Below, one piece after another: positions 22,982 through 36,353 of a DNA stretch of 64,000 bases. How positions within the stretch are numbered: the first letter of the stretch is position 1; each line of letters begins with the position of its first letter. The stretch lies in NCBI RefSeq assembly GCF_008831285.2, contig NC_045147.1, positions 12,713,427-12,777,426 on the forward strand, written 5' to 3'. The DNA is from Nymphaea colorata (taxonomy: Eukaryota; Streptophyta; Magnoliopsida; Nymphaeales; Nymphaeaceae). The notes below the pieces were generated by a model. It searched no databases. It had not been told where the DNA came from and saw only the letters and a program-made list of their open reading frames with translations. The translations under genes were made by a program, and so were the position numbers.

Positions 22982-25900
22982 GAACAGTTTGATACTATTT
23001 TCATTGCCAAATGGCTCTTAGGAGCCCTAAGTGTACATCACAATCTAATTAATTGAAGTGTTGTGCACCTAATACCAGCTTGTTGATCATGGAAAGGATT
23101 TTAAGAGTCAAAATGTTCAATTTTTAAGAAATTCGAATTGTTAAACAAACAAAGTGTTTTGTTTCTGGAATGAAGAAACTGAAACTTGAAATTTTGAGGA
23201 ATTATGATTCAAAAACATTTGTTATTGAATCAAAATTCCAAACCATCAAACACCCCCTTAGTCTAGCGTTTGGTCCTCTAAAATGACATAGAAATATCAT
23301 TTAGGAATGAGGGCGATGGAACTTAGCCTTTTTGGCAGCAATAAAGAATTTGTGGGCTGAGACTTGAGACAAACTAATGCATGAAATCTTAAATTTAAAG
23401 GTCACCATTACGTAAAAAATTAATTTATTTGTAAGAATTGATACGTAACTAAAATAAACTATGTGGGTCTGTATAGGCAACTGCCCGCACCTATGTCCGC
23501 ACTTAAACCCCAAGTTTGAATGAGATAGTTACAAGTTGAATATGAGATTAGTCATGCAGCTTTCCAGCTTTAATTTATCTAACGACCTAATACTATTTCT
23601 CTCACGTCGACGGCTGCTCAGTTCCACTAAAATAAGCGTTCCATTCATCTATGTCCTGGCAGACGACCAGGTCCAAAGGAGTTAAGAGCTCAACTGCAAT
23701 GTTGTCACAATCAATCATTCTCGATCAGCATGAATCAGCCAGTTCGAATTAAATTCAATGGTAGCTAGACCAAGATTACCAACTTTTAAATATCTTATGA
23801 TTTTTACTTTAAATATGTTATATATATACTTTTCCATCAATTTTTACTAAAAACAATTTGTTAACTTTTGTGTTTTGCTAATTCACAATTGATTCAGACG
23901 AACCATCCAATCGGCCAATTTACGTTTAGCTGGTCAAACTGATATGGCGTTTGAACAACATATTATCAATATGATTTTCGTGGGTGCTACTTTTGTAGAC
24001 TGCAAACAGTAAGTGTGTAGCGTGTTGTCATTTAGGTCTCCAAGCAAACCCTAAATCATAGGAACATAAGTAATACATGTGTTTATATACAAGCAATAGG
24101 AAGGAAAAGTTTACAAAAATGTGCTCAAGTTAATTTAGACAGTAAAACAAAAGAAAGTAAAATTTGTGTGTGATTTCTAAATGTTTACTTTTTTATCCTA
24201 AAAAATGAGTTGAGATTTTTTCAATTTCCTCTGGACAGTTAAATGCATTCCTATTAATTACTGATTGTGTGCTTGTCAACTTTATTTGTTAAAGTGAGAA
24301 AAGTTCTATCCCATCCCCAAATAAAAATATGAAAAATTTTTCTAGTGAAAACTTTCTCCTTCCAATGTGTCCCTTGAGAAATCTTTCCTGCTTTTTTTTT
24401 TTTTTTTCTACCTTGCTGCCAAGTACTACTTTAGTGAGTTCCCTCCCATTAAGGCGTGTTCGCAGGGCTCGATCTCAGTTCAAAAATGAATACTATAAAT
24501 TGACTCCAATTAAATGCATAAATGGACATCTTTGTTCGAAACAAACAAAAATCCTTAAAGTATTGATCTGGAATTTATTGCAGCAGTAAATACCACAGTA
24601 AACCATTAAAGTAACTACAGTAAACATCCCAACCTACTTCACAATAGCGATCCGACCCATTTTCCGTCCTCGTGGACAATGTCAGCCCTATTTTTTATTA
24701 ACATACAAACCAAAAGGATCCAAGTAATCACGTTTCCAATTCTTATTTTCTAGCTACTGTTATTATAAATATGGAAAATTTTAGTCTTCTCAGTAAACCA
24801 AAAACATTCCCACTGAGAAGGCGACAAGTTCTCATGTTTCTCAAATAAAGCCACAATATATCTGGCCATATGTTAAGTTTCATAGCTTTTTTTTTTGTTG
24901 TAAATTAGATTACTATATTTATGTAATTGAAAGGACTGAAACCTTCATCCAACCCTTTGTTTCTTTGAGTACAGGGCATACTTGAGGTGCCACTTCCACC
25001 GCGGTTCAATATGCACATCTGTCGCATCGTTTTTGTGATACAAAAAGTTGATGTCATAAAGATTCAAAATGAAAACTGACTGTCTATCAACCCTTCTCCT
25101 CCATTGCAACGAGCAAATCTCCTGAGTTTCGGCATTGCATAGATGGCTTTCCTGGAAGTTAAAACTGGTTTCCACATGTAGGTAGAGTTCTTAACGATCT
25201 TGATGTGCAATTGCTTCGACGCCAATGTCTTGTGATCCACATTTGAAGAAGCTAACTAAAGTTTTCTTTCATTTTCCCAGCGTTGTCTCCTTCGTTTCTA
25301 CTCACGTCTGTCCTCGGGCGCCATGAAAGGAGCCTCGTGTGGCTTGTATATTTCAGTTTTTCCAACCTTTTTTTGGATCTGATCTGGATCCTCTTGGTCA
25401 CCACAGAGCCTCAACTAGACCCAATATCATTAACTACAGATCCGGATCCATTACGCTTGGTGCAGATCGTATCTCTGGCTTCCCTGGCACGCATTAAGGC
25501 ATCACTTGCTTTTAGGTTTCCCAAAATTAGGTGAAGGTTGATGCATTAATTGGGGTGCCAAGAAGTTAAGTTTGGTGGGAAACCTTTTCTCATTGACAAA
25601 TCCGATGGTCAACCATTTCTCAACGTCCACACAGTCGGAACTTCTTTCTTTCTTTCTCTCTCTCCCTCTCTCTTTTTTCTCCCCTTTTTCAATTTAATCC
25701 AATAAAAATGTGCTTCCAACTTTGAATGATCGTCCTTCTTCAATTATACATGTATTTTTTGCTCATGATACAAAAAAACCATACTCGAATCGAGAGACTC
25801 ACTATATACATGATTTGACTGACTTGTGCAAAGAGTTGATGCTCATAATTCATAAAGCGAGAGAAGATGTTTCAAACTCTTATTAACATACTTCTAGTCT

Positions 25901-27299
25901 CTTACCTAACTCTATGACCTATGTATATGATTCGTATCTTAGCCAAGAAAAATCATTTAAACTCTTATTAAACCCATGACATAAATGATATCGACACCTA
26001 AAAAAGGTTAGAAACCAGAACAACCATCTATTTAATAACTCAATTTATAAATGCTTACATACGCAGACACTTGTCCACACTGGCTCGAAGAAACTCCATT
26101 GTATTGAAGGTAAATCGGGTTGTAACCAAATGGAGTTGGTTTTATGCAGCCGGTGAAAAAAAAAAAGTGCTCCTCAGCTAAAAATTTCTAACTTTACCCG
26201 GTCGTCAACATGTTAAACTTTTATTTTTCCTTCCATGAAAGTTTAGTAGTGTGGGGCTAAAGATCTCCAAATTTGACATGACTTGTTTTTCTGCACCAAG
26301 GCAAGGGAGGCGCGAGTTTTCATTAAGAGAGAAGCTTCCCTTAAAATATTTTGTTGTCCGCGTGTGAGGAAGAAGGCAGCCATGTGCAGTTGAACCGCAA
26401 TTGCCACCTTGTTTGACTTGCATTTATGCAGCCAGCAAGCAACCCGCAACCAACACAACTAATAACAAGGACAGCGACTGCTCCCTCATCATAAATTAGC
26501 TAAAAATAATCCCAAGTTTTAATTTACAGAAAACCGTCCCACTTCTTTTCAAAACAGCTGTATGATGGTTCTTTTCTCTTAGCTGCTTGCTTTTCTTTAA
26601 ATTCCAAAATGGATCTCCCTACTAAAATCAGTCATTTGACTGACATAATTTATAATAAATAGTGACCTAAAAAAAAATCGCACCTTATGATTGACTTAAG
26701 AATGTAAAATAAGAAAAGAATAGTGATTTATGATTGTTAAACGAATACTAGCCATTGGCAACTCAAAAATTTTAAGTTGAAGAAGGTCAAGAGTTCGAAT
26801 CCAAAAAAGTACAAATCTCAAACAGTTTGAGCAGTAGCTTATTTGTAAATCATGTGTTACAATGTAAAGGTTTTTTTTTTGAAGAGGTCAGCTCCAAATG
26901 CATGAGCACATCATTCCTTTCAGGCCTACGAAAAGAGCAAGGAAAATGTGAGCCCATTCTCTGTGCTTAGGGCATGTAAGCCAGTTGATTTCAGAGTCGG
27001 GTCTAAATCATGTTCTGGATCTAATTTTGACAGGACTTGAACTCAATAATGAACTAAAAAACTTAATTAGAAAGCCAAGTAGAATCTTACTAGAACATAA
27101 CCCGAGATTTTAATAAATGCTTCCGACCAAATTTGATTCGCAACCTCAGCAAATCTTAATGCAAAACTTAACTCTATTATTTAATCAAATACATTTTAGA
27201 GCCCGATTAACTCGGTTCAAATTTGAATGGGTCTTTTCGAATGAGCGAGATGGTTATCCCACCGCCCGAAGTAAGGACCAAAGACTCTCATTCTCTTAG
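22982..27299. other. Gene-free stretch
   Basis: AT-rich intergenic DNA. Near 23140-23270, sequence ending in CAAACACCCCCTTAG resembles the ends of degenerate MITEs. A CT-rich tract lies at 25643-25675. A 76-codon minus-strand frame near 24945-25175 looks protein-like, but I cannot assign it or find splice partners. Near 26800 a B-box-like GAGTTCGAATCC hints at another worn SINE. Confidence 0.35.
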
Positions 27300-27416
27300 T
27301 TGCTTTGGTGTCACAAGACACAGAGCATAGCACCCACGAAAATCGAATTAGAGACCTATCGTCCTCATCAGTCTTATAACCCAACCACCCAACCAGCTAC
27401 GCTATGCCCTTTGAAG
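27300..27416 (-). repeat. SINE-like tRNA-derived repeat
   Basis: On the minus strand a tRNA-like head is visible: an A-box-like TAGCTGGTTGGGTGG followed about 35 bases later by a B-box-like GGTCTCTAATTCGATTTTC, then GTGGGTGC. This matches the RNA polymerase III promoter layout of plant SINEs and degenerate tRNA-related repeats. No cloverleaf acceptor stem is intact, so it is not a functional tRNA gene. The 3' boundary and poly(A) tail are not clear. Confidence 0.45.
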
Positions 27417-28415
27417 CGATTTAAACGAGGTATTTGAAATGAAACGTTGCATGGAGGTTGAATTCTGGACCGGGTCGGAAATGGGCCCGGATCATTTGAG
27501 ACTCAGGTCAAATCAGGTGGAGGCTCACGCGGTCCGAGCCTGCTGAAAGGCACTTTGCTCCTGCTAACGGGACAGGAGAGGAGCGTGGTGGAGCCTTCAA
27601 TTTAACTGCGGCCTACGCGGCAGGATTTGGACCGTCCATCTTCCCTGGCGACAGAGTCGACGGTGGATGCCTTGCTGCTCATCCTTCTTGGTAGGTCCCG
27701 CAAGTGGGCCCGGAGCAAACATGCTGGACTTGGTCCTCCCACGTGGCCAGACTGGTAACACCTCTGGTGAGTACCTGAATCAGGAACCGCTGCCTTATAA
27801 TTTAAAATTTTCGTTTCTGCAACTGCACATCAAAATGAAGTCAAATCGTGAACGGCCTTAAGAACCACGTCGGCGTCATCTTCAAACTCGAAAACTTGCA
27901 AATCAGTTCGTAAATCAGTCTATTCTAATCGAACGTGCATAAGAACAACGAAATTAATCTCCAAAATTTTGCTTCATTGAATGCTTGATCTTCGTGATAT
28001 ACTACTCACGAATCTAGGGGAGGGTTCGATCACGTCCCTGCGACTAATCCTCTGGAAACAAAGCTGAAAATTTGATTTTAAAATGTAATCAAACAAGATC
28101 TTTCTCTCTCTCTCTCTCCCCATTGAATTTGGTTTTCCTCTGGTGGTTGAGCAATCTCATCTCTTTTCTGAGCTACTCCCATTAAATGGCATTCCGTTCA
28201 TAACCAGCTTTAATTTCTTCCAGTTTCATCCACCGGTTGAGTAAGCCAAGCCCAAGTGGCCAACCCTTTGACCTCTCCCCTCCGGCCCTCCCTCTCTTTC
28301 ACTCTCTAGGAAAAAGAGAAGGAGAGATTCTTGCGTGTTGTTCTTCTTCTGTTTTTAAGAAAAATTTTCATGTGTCCCCCTGATTTCTTCCTCCCTCTCG
28401 CTCTCTCTCTTCCCC
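27417..28415. other. Upstream region of the KCS gene
   Basis: No coding region is supported. GC content rises from about 27460. A (CT)n tract lies near 28101-28117, and CT-rich patches are common from 28270 onward, consistent with promoter and Y-patch-type sequence ahead of the TATA box. Confidence 0.4.
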
Positions 28416-28423
28416 TATAAATA
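28416..28423 (+). promoter_or_regulatory. TATA box of the KCS gene
   Basis: TATAAATA lies about 139 bases upstream of the ATG in a pyrimidine-rich context. Transcription would start near 28445-28455. The leader then carries a (CT)n tract (about 28483-28502). Confidence 0.75.
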
Positions 28424-28554
28424 CCCATACTCGTATCCGCTTAACTATGTAAAGAAGACGGCCAGTTCCTGCAGAACTTCCTCTCCCTCTCTCTCTCTCT
28501 CCCCCCTTCTCTCTTTTTCCTCTCTGCAATATTTGGTTGGTTAGCTCCTTGAAG

Positions 28555-30150
28555 ATGGGGAGCATCGAAATGGGCAGCGAGAGGCTGACGGCCGAGATGG
28601 CATTCGACGTGCAGTCGATGTCGGCCGGCCGCGCCATCGTCGTCAAGATCCGCAGGGGACTGCCGGACTTCTTGCAGTCCGTGAAGCTCAAGTATGTCAA
28701 GCTCGGGTACCGACACGTGATCAGCCACGCGATGTACCTAGGGGTGCTCCCCCTTATCTTGGCCGTCGCGGCGCCGGCGACGACCCTCGGCGCTTTCCGC
28801 AGCCTGGTGCTCGGTGTCTGGGACCGGCTGTGCCTAGACCTGGTGGCCACGGCGGCCTACGCCGCGGTGTTCGCGCTGGTTGCGGCGGTTTACCTGGCGA
28901 AGAGGCCGCGCAGCGTCTTCCTGGTGGATTTCGCTTGTTACAAGCCGGAGGAGGAGCGGATGATCTCCAACGACGGCTTCTTGGAGATGACGGAGAGCAC
29001 GGGGTTCTTCAACGAGAACACGCTTCAGTTCCAGACCAGGATCGCAAAGCGGTCTGGCCTTGGCGACGAGACGTACCTCCCCAGGGCCATTACCGCCCGG
29101 CCGCCCACCCTCAACATGAAGGAGGCGCGGCTCGAGGCCGAGGCAGTCATGTTCGGCGCCCTTGACGCCCTTTTCGCCAAGACCGGGATCCGGCCGGCCG
29201 ACGTCGGCATCTTGGTCGTCAACTGCAGCCTCTTCAACCCCACTCCTTCCCTCTCCGCAATGATCGTCAACCACTACAAGATGAAGGAAGACGTCAAGAG
29301 CTTCAACCTCGGCGGGATGGGCTGCAGTGCCGGCGTCATCTCCATCGACCTCGCCAAGGACCTCCTCCAGGCCAACCCCAACTCCTACGCCATCGTTGTC
29401 AGCACAGAGAACATTACCCTCAACTGGTACTTCGGCAACGACCGCTCCATGCTCCTCTGCAACTGCATCTTCCGCATGGGCGGCGCCGCCATCTTGCTCT
29501 CCAACAAGAAGAGAGACAGGGCGAGGTCAAAGTACGAGCTCGTCCACACCGTCAGAACCCACAAGGGCGCCGATGACAATAGCTTCAACTGCGTGTACCA
29601 GAGAGAGGACGACGAGGGCAACGTCGGCGTTTCCCTAGCTCGGGAGCTCATGGCCGTCGCCGGCGATGCCCTGAAGACCAACATCACGACTTTGGGGCCG
29701 ATGGTCCTGCCATTCTCCGAGCAGCTACTCTTTCTCTTCACGCTGATCGCCAAGAAAGTGTTCCAGATGAAAGTGAAGCCCTACATCCCCGACTTCAAGC
29801 TGGCCTTCGAGCACTTCTGTATCCACGCCGGTGGGAGGGCAGTGCTGGACGAGCTGCACAAGAACCTTCAGCTGACGGAATGGCACATGGAGCCGTCCAG
29901 GATGACGCTCCACAGGTTCGGCAACACGTCGAGCAGCTCGCTCTGGTACGAGCTCGCCTACACGGAGGCGAAGGGGAGGGTCGGAAGAGGCGACAGAGTG
30001 TGGCAGATCGCTTTCGGCTCAGGCTTCAAGTGTAACAGCGCGGTGTGGAGGGCTCTCAGAGGGATCGACGCCGGCGAGGCCTGCTCCTCCAAAACCAACC
30101 CGTGGGCAGACTGCATCCACCGCTACCCGGTTAAGATTCCCCTTCCTTGA
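28555..30150 (+). CDS. 3-ketoacyl-CoA synthase, KCS1-like (very-long-chain fatty acid elongase)
   Basis: Condensing enzyme of the ER fatty acid elongase: it joins malonyl-CoA to a long-chain acyl-CoA as the first step to wax, cutin and sphingolipid precursors. 531 aa, intronless. Two N-terminal helices, about residues 53-75 and 93-114, anchor it in the ER. The FAE1/CUT1 condensing domain follows, with Cys257 in GGMGCSAG. His424 (HFCIHAGG) and Asn457 (RFGNTSSSS) complete the Cys-His-Asn triad with FAE1-like spacing. Both the N-terminus (ERLTAEMAF) and residues 277-310 resemble Arabidopsis KCS1 more than KCS11, as I recall those proteins. ATG 28555 is the first ATG in frame and directly precedes the conserved N-terminus. 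The coding DNA is very GC-rich, especially at third positions, unlike its flanks. Subfamily and substrate chain length are inference. Confidence 0.96.
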   Translation: MGSIEMGSERLTAEMAFDVQSMSAGRAIVVKIRRGLPDFLQSVKLKYVKLGYRHVISHAMYLGVLPLILAVAAPATTLGAFRSLVLGVWDRLCLDLVATAAYAAVFALVAAVYLAKRPRSVFLVDFACYKPEEERMISNDGFLEMTESTGFFNENTLQFQTRIAKRSGLGDETYLPRAITARPPTLNMKEARLEAEAVMFGALDALFAKTGIRPADVGILVVNCSLFNPTPSLSAMIVNHYKMKEDVKSFNLGGMGCSAGVISIDLAKDLLQANPNSYAIVVSTENITLNWYFGNDRSMLLCNCIFRMGGAAILLSNKKRDRARSKYELVHTVRTHKGADDNSFNCVYQREDDEGNVGVSLARELMAVAGDALKTNITTLGPMVLPFSEQLLFLFTLIAKKVFQMKVKPYIPDFKLAFEHFCIHAGGRAVLDELHKNLQLTEWHMEPSRMTLHRFGNTSSSSLWYELAYTEAKGRVGRGDRVWQIAFGSGFKCNSAVWRALRGIDAGEACSSKTNPWADCIHRYPVKIPLP

Positions 30151-31889
30151 TTGTTCATGGCAGCTGCTAGCTGCACAGTAGCACAGTGGCTTGGCCTCCT
30201 CTGTCCTTTTTTTTCTTCTTTTTCTTTTTTTTTTGATTTTCTTTGTTGGTATATTGCTCCATTAATTTATGGAGGAGCTTGGACGATGGGGATCATCAAC
30301 AACTATTGTTATGTGTCAGGTTTAGTGTTGTTGATATTCGCTAGTAAACATGCTAGCACACATCAAGTTCTTAAGAAAAAGCCAAAAAAAAAATTATTAT
30401 CATACTTGCAAGTGTTTGATTAGTAACACCTGTTAAAGTGCATTCTTTTTTTGATAAGGGAAACAAGCTAAGATTTGGCATCCTATTACTGTGAACTCTT
30501 TATGGCTATACAGTAGCTGAGATTTTGAGGGCCAGGTCCAAGTCGCAGTCGATTTAGTTATAATCCGCTATGGAATCCGATTATATGATTCCCAGCAAGT
30601 GAAAATAGTTTCTTTGTGACTTGGGAACTCGTTCTATAGATAGGAATACTAATAATCCACGATGAATGCTTCCGTTTCGAATTCCAATTTGCTTTTAAAA
30701 GATACTTAATGTTGGTTTCCCTGCTGCTTCTGAAGAGCATAGCCTATTCAGGTGCCTTTATCTATTTGCTACCAAATGAACAAAAATGTACAAACCTCAA
30801 AAAATTGGCATGTCAAAAAATCTTCAACCATTTTGTAGGCATCTTTCATCTACAAATTCAATGGCTATTTAATCATACGTGTTAGGATCTGTCTATGTGG
30901 AACTCATGGGTGCCGCCGATCTCTAAAAATAAGTAGCATTGAGGGGCCTCCATTGCCATTTAGGGTGATTCGACCTGACCCTGTGGTCATTCTCTTAATA
31001 ATCAGGTTCATTCCTACACGGAACTCAGGTTCTAGCTTGAAAAGATTTGAACCTGTCCCCAACAAGCAGGTTTGCCTTTGGACTAAAAAAAGATAGAAAC
31101 CATGACAGTTAACCATTTAGTCAACCTCCCTATAAGCCTTTGAAGATTTCCAAGAATAACTTTCTTATAACAGAACGTTGCATTTTTCCTTGTAGGTTGC
31201 TTTTGATCATATTTTAGGCCCATTCCCTGTTATGCATACTTCTTAGCGATGAAAACCATTAGTCCCTGATATGGATATTGCTTTTATAAGAAAGCAGAGA
31301 AATAGAGGTGGTGCTTGGCTACGATGCATGGTTTCACTGGTTCACTTACCATCGCTGACAACAGAAGCAATTACTATGGAAGCAGGGGAGTAGCAGGTGT
31401 AAGTTATGTATGGGCAATTGTTCACACAGACTAAAACAAAAAAAAAAAATATAGATATTTTTGAGCAATTTTTCTCATTTACGTATTGATACCTCTTAAA
31501 AGTTTAAAATTTTATAGTTGGTATGTATCCTTTAGCCAGAATTCTTTGGCTCCGACCTTGCCCACTGAACTAAAGAACCATGGTCGACCTTACTCTAGAA
31601 GGCATCACAAGTGAGGTTTGTGAAGATATGCCGATAAGGAAGAAAGCTGGAACTCGGTGTTAGTTGGGAAGAATGAAAGAGACAGAAGGTGCTCATGTTC
31701 GGCTGTAAATCATTTCAGAATTCATGTTATGGTTGCACAAAATAGGGTTACAGACAGCGAAGGAGCTTCGAGGAAAGCGTGTTAAGGCATTTATGACTAT
31801 CGCATGGTTGACTCTATTTCGCATTTTTGAAGGGCATGCTCCATTTTTGTTAGGTTATGAAAACAGGCAAGCATATGGAGTATTGATTG
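30151..31889. other. 3' flank of the KCS gene and intergenic DNA
   Basis: The 3' UTR probably occupies the first 200-300 bases (T-rich, then an A-rich stretch near 30385-30395). No gene is seen beyond it. Confidence 0.4.
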
Positions 31890-31906
31890 CTCTCTCTCTC
31901 TCTCTC

Positions 31907-31964
<58 letters not shown>
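31890..31964. repeat. Compound (CT)n(TA)n microsatellite
   Basis: A CT run at 31890-31908 is joined to a TA run of about 54 bases at 31911-31964. The same CT-then-TA arrangement occurs near 19801-19879. Confidence 0.95.
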
Positions 31965-31967
<3 letters not shown>

Positions 31968-34900
31968 GGAGACTCATCTTTGGTATCTTCAATATGGAGA
32001 ACTTTTGACTTCCTTTCTTTATATTAAATGCTATTTACTAAGCAATTGATGAGGAGACCAAATAAGGGGAGTAGCGTTGCCTATGGCCGCTTGGGCCATA
32101 TAATATTTTATTTGAGTTGTCCCTTATTGCGTCATTATATATATCTAGAAGAACAGCCCGTCATTACTAAAAGACATACAATATTACTGTTTATGCCTTT
32201 GAATACTTAAAGTTTTTAAAAACTTTAAAGGTGGCAGTTTGGGAACAGTCTCATGCATCTAACCCAAAAATTGGTTCAATTCACTAGACATTTTAAAAAA
32301 CATTAGCAGTAAACATATTGTTACTGTTCCAAACAACCCCTCAAGGCCCATTTGGCATTAAAAACAACATGTGAATCTTTCATGAATTTACCACAAAAAT
32401 GAGGTAGATGCATGGGACGCTTGTTCAAGTGTTTCATGAATTTACTCCAAGTTTGAAGTAGATTCATGAAATATTTACATATTGTTCTTAACTGCCCCTT
32501 AGTTCTTAAAAAAGAAAATCACGAAATTGAACGCTTGGAAAATAATCAATTTGAGAAACCAGAAAGCATTTGCAATTACTAAAGACAACACGAATTTCAT
32601 AATCATATCACAACAAGAATAACCCATGTCAAAATAACATTTTATCACAAAGTCGTAGCCGATCGAAAAAGGCAAACTAGCTAGAAAAGCATTCTTTGAA
32701 CAGCAGGAGTTGGAGCCCTGATCACGGAACTGAAAGCTTAAATGGCGATCTTTACCGAGATAGTTGATCGTTGATCAGATCATTACAAACAATGATGCAG
32801 GGAATTCATTAAACAACACAACTATTCGTTTGTGATTACCAACTTCTTTTATCTACATTTAAGAGCATGATAAGCAAGCCCAATGAGTTGCTATATATAT
32901 TTAAAAAACAGATTATTTTTTCATGCATTTAAGCAGTAACAAGAGGCAACTTCATGGGGGCAGTTCAGAGCCAAAATCGGCGTGTGGGGAAGGAAGGAGA
33001 TTTATCAGGAAAGGTGGCTTCGCTTCCTTGTAAGTGAAATGTCCATTTCTCCAATTTATTCGATTTCATGTCGCAAACAGGAACCGGTAAGTTAATGCTG
33101 ATCAAAACTTCTTTTCTCCAAACATTGGCAATAAGTTCCGTTGATAAACCTTGAATTTTTTTTTCTCTCAATGTCAGCAACATATTTACATAGACTTTCA
33201 AATAAGAACATCAATTGTTTAACTTTACCTCCTAATTCAGGTTAAACTCAACTAGATCAAACGAAATAAGAGTAACACCCCTTCCCTTATAGACATGGGT
33301 AGGAAAATTTGACTTGGGTTGACAATAATAATTCAAGTTCAGTCGCTTTAGGAATCGAAGAAATGCAGAAGCGGAAAAGGTACATATCGTAGATATGAGA
33401 TGACATACTTGCATACGCCATATGTTATCTCGCAATAAATTCCAATCGAATTTCATGCTGGTCAGACCCGGTGTTAGTTGGATCCGACTTTAGTTTTATA
33501 AGACTACTTTCAAGTCAAAAGTTACTTATAATGCCTGGCTGTCTGGCTGCTTCAACTCGAGCCTGGTTTGACTTCTCCACTAAAATGAGTCAACCCTTTT
33601 TCTTTATTTGTAAGTTGGGGCTTGGCAGATTCCTGCCTATTTATTCTAAGGAAAAAATAATCAAACCCAAGAGTCAAGTAGCCTTCTTGGTCTCAATAAA
33701 CCACAAACATGTTTATTTTATATTAAAAAAACAGATATAATGAAATGAATAAGTTCCATTTCAACTATATATATATATATAAGAAATTTAAGTTAATTAT
33801 TGACATTGCTTAAGAGTACTTCCTCCTTTTTGTTCTCATATATTTTAATAGCCAGAGCTTTCATTTGAACTATTTCAGCATGCACCGCCCTCTTTTATAA
33901 ATGAGTTAATGTTCTAGATCGAAGTTCAACGCTCACTTATCTAATCAAACACTGTCAAGAACACTTAAGTACAACTTCTGAGGTGCTCTAGGTAGGTTGT
34001 TGGGGCCCTGTGAGAGCATGTGTGAAGAGAACATGCATATTGTCCTTTAGATCTTAAAATTTCGGATTATTTTAACCGAATTATAACCTATGGGGCGTGA
34101 ATTACGTAGTTGATTCCATAAAATATAAACCTTTGAACCGCTGGAATCTACCATGTCTACAGAATTTTATAACGCCAAAAAAAAAAAAAAATGCCGTGTA
34201 TAAAAACATCAAAACTTTTACTACTTTATGTTTGAACCATGATTGGTAGGCGAATTCAAGATTTAGAAAGCAGTTTTTAATAGTCATTAACATAATGAAA
34301 CCTTCTCTAGTGAATCCCAACTACCCATTTGCAGCCCTGCCATTCCGGATCGGATCCTCTTATCACAAACCATTAAGGGCTGACACAGAACATGTAAGGC
34401 TGCCCAATGCCGGCTGTCCTTATTAATGGCTTATCTCACATGTGGGACTCACCCCCACCCCACTTGAAAAATCCTAACCAGGGTTATAATGAGATGCCAT
34501 TCATCATCCTGAGCCAAGCAGTGGGGTAACAACAGACATTGGTATCGGCGTATCGGTTTTCATATCAGCCGATACGTATCATTACCTATTGGATATTGCT
34601 TTATTTTCAACTGCTTTGAATTTTTTAAAAATAATTCAAGATATTGTAGATTGATTTCAAAGATTTTTCTTTAAAAAATCGACATGGGCACTCTATCATG
34701 TTATATTGGCATGCGTCTGATATTATAAGTATTGGTCGATGCATGACAACTGTAGTAGTACTTTGGGTCAAGTTTAAACTATTGTCTGTGGTTCTTTTGT
34801 ATTTGGTACCAGAACTGTTCTGATAATTGTGTAGTCCACCGGTGGTGGAGCCAGAAATTTTTGATCGGGGGACAAATCCTTCAATATTTGGTGGCTGAGA

Positions 34901-36345
34901 GGCACCAGATATATAAATAAATAGCTAATCACTACGAAACACTAATACATAAATAAGTAATTTCCGTGGGTATGCACAGATTACCCACACATGCCTTTGC
35001 CATTGAGGGCCACAGCTTATGGCTCTTTCATTGCCAAGAGGAAAGCATCACTCAAGGGAAGTTGAATTTATAAAGAAGGCTCCAAAACTTGTCAGGCTCG
35101 CAAGAGAGAGAGAAAGAAGAAACTATGACAACCAATTGGTAGAGTAGAAACAAAATATAATTATTTGTGTAGTTTTTTATTATTTTTTTTAAATAAGGGT
35201 AAACTCTAGAACCCTTCCATTTGGACCACTTTTCTGCAGAAAATCCCAAAATTGTGGAAGAAAATGTCGGCCTTTTTCATGAACGTGACCAATCTAATTG
35301 AAAACAAAGTGGCTGTTTGATGATGGTAACTCCTTGAACTTAAGTGTCGTGTCTTCAATGCAAGGTAGATTCATAAAACATTGCAATAAATAATATACGA
35401 ATCTATTTTTGGAACGAATTCATGGGACACTCCTGAATGTATCTTCCTCACCTCGTAAACACAAATTTTCATTTATAGTTTAATTTAAAGTACTTCGAAA
35501 AGGGAAACAAATACGGCCATTTTGAACCACTGTATATCAGCTGATACGACATATCATTGAGCATACCAATAGGGCGTCAGTACTGATATTGACTACATTG
35601 GACATACAAGACATTAGTGTCACTTGGCCTTATCAATTAATGCATGGGATAGTGAGGCAGGCCATGGCTGTACAATTATAATTCCTTGAGCGTCGCTGTA
35701 ACTATAAAAATTAAAGGTACTTTTACCTATCATGTCTAAAGATGTGCACTCCCAAGAGCTCTTTCTACACAATATTTGTCGATGAACAAAACATGATTGT
35801 TTTTGGCTGAAAACTTCCAAGGCAACAAGGCTCTATCTAATAATGCAGATTTCAAAAGCTCAATGATTCATACGCTTCAACTAACATTTGACGCGAGTAG
35901 CTTTTCCATGATCTCTTTAAGTGTGCCAAATACTGTATCTCTTGGAGTGTGAAACAAACATTTTTGCATTTGAGTCATCTGTGTGATTATCTGGAGTTCA
36001 ATCAACTTGATTTGGTGGTCCAGTTGCAAAAGATAAAATTATTACATGTGGGTGCTTAAAAAAACATGACTGCATAACAGCTTAATGCCTGGGAAGAGGG
36101 GAAATAATTTAGAAAGAGACCCAAGTTGCCATTTGTTAATTAACTGCATTTACAGATTCATGACAGGAAAGGAAGAAAAGGAAGAGGGAAAAGAAAAAAC
36201 AGGTCATTCCAGAAGTGTAAGACCCATATCGCACTGCTGCGGGGCTTCAACCTGATTAAATTACAATCATCCAGTTTTTTCAAAACCTTTTTCTTTATAT
36301 CAAGGAAGCTTTCATCTTGTGTCAAAAACTTGAGCTCAGGTTTGG
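31965..36345. other. Gene-free stretch of degenerate repeats
   Basis: No supported gene. 32340-32510 is a palindrome-rich member of the dispersed 'ttcatgaatttac / gtagattcatgg' family, with another part-copy at 35355-35440. 34540-34600 and 35525-35600 contain related TATCGGCGTATCGG, CAGCCGATACG and CAGCTGATACG words that may be ends of one degenerate element. A GGAGCCAGAAATTTTTGATC motif at 34848-34867 resembles a common plant repeat end that also appears inverted near 61840-61855. Confidence 0.4.
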
Positions 36346-36353
36346 CCTGTATC

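Noticed and set aside
24945..25175. Protein-like 76-codon minus-strand frame
   Set aside because: Reads plausibly, but needs a GTG start, and another frame over the same bases starts with ATG. No family or exon partner found.
28834..29274. Long antisense frames within the KCS gene
   Set aside because: Shadows caused by the high GC content of the coding strand.
31724..32008. Frame running through a microsatellite
   Set aside because: Half of it is Ser-Leu and Tyr-Ile repeats encoded by (CT)n(TA)n.
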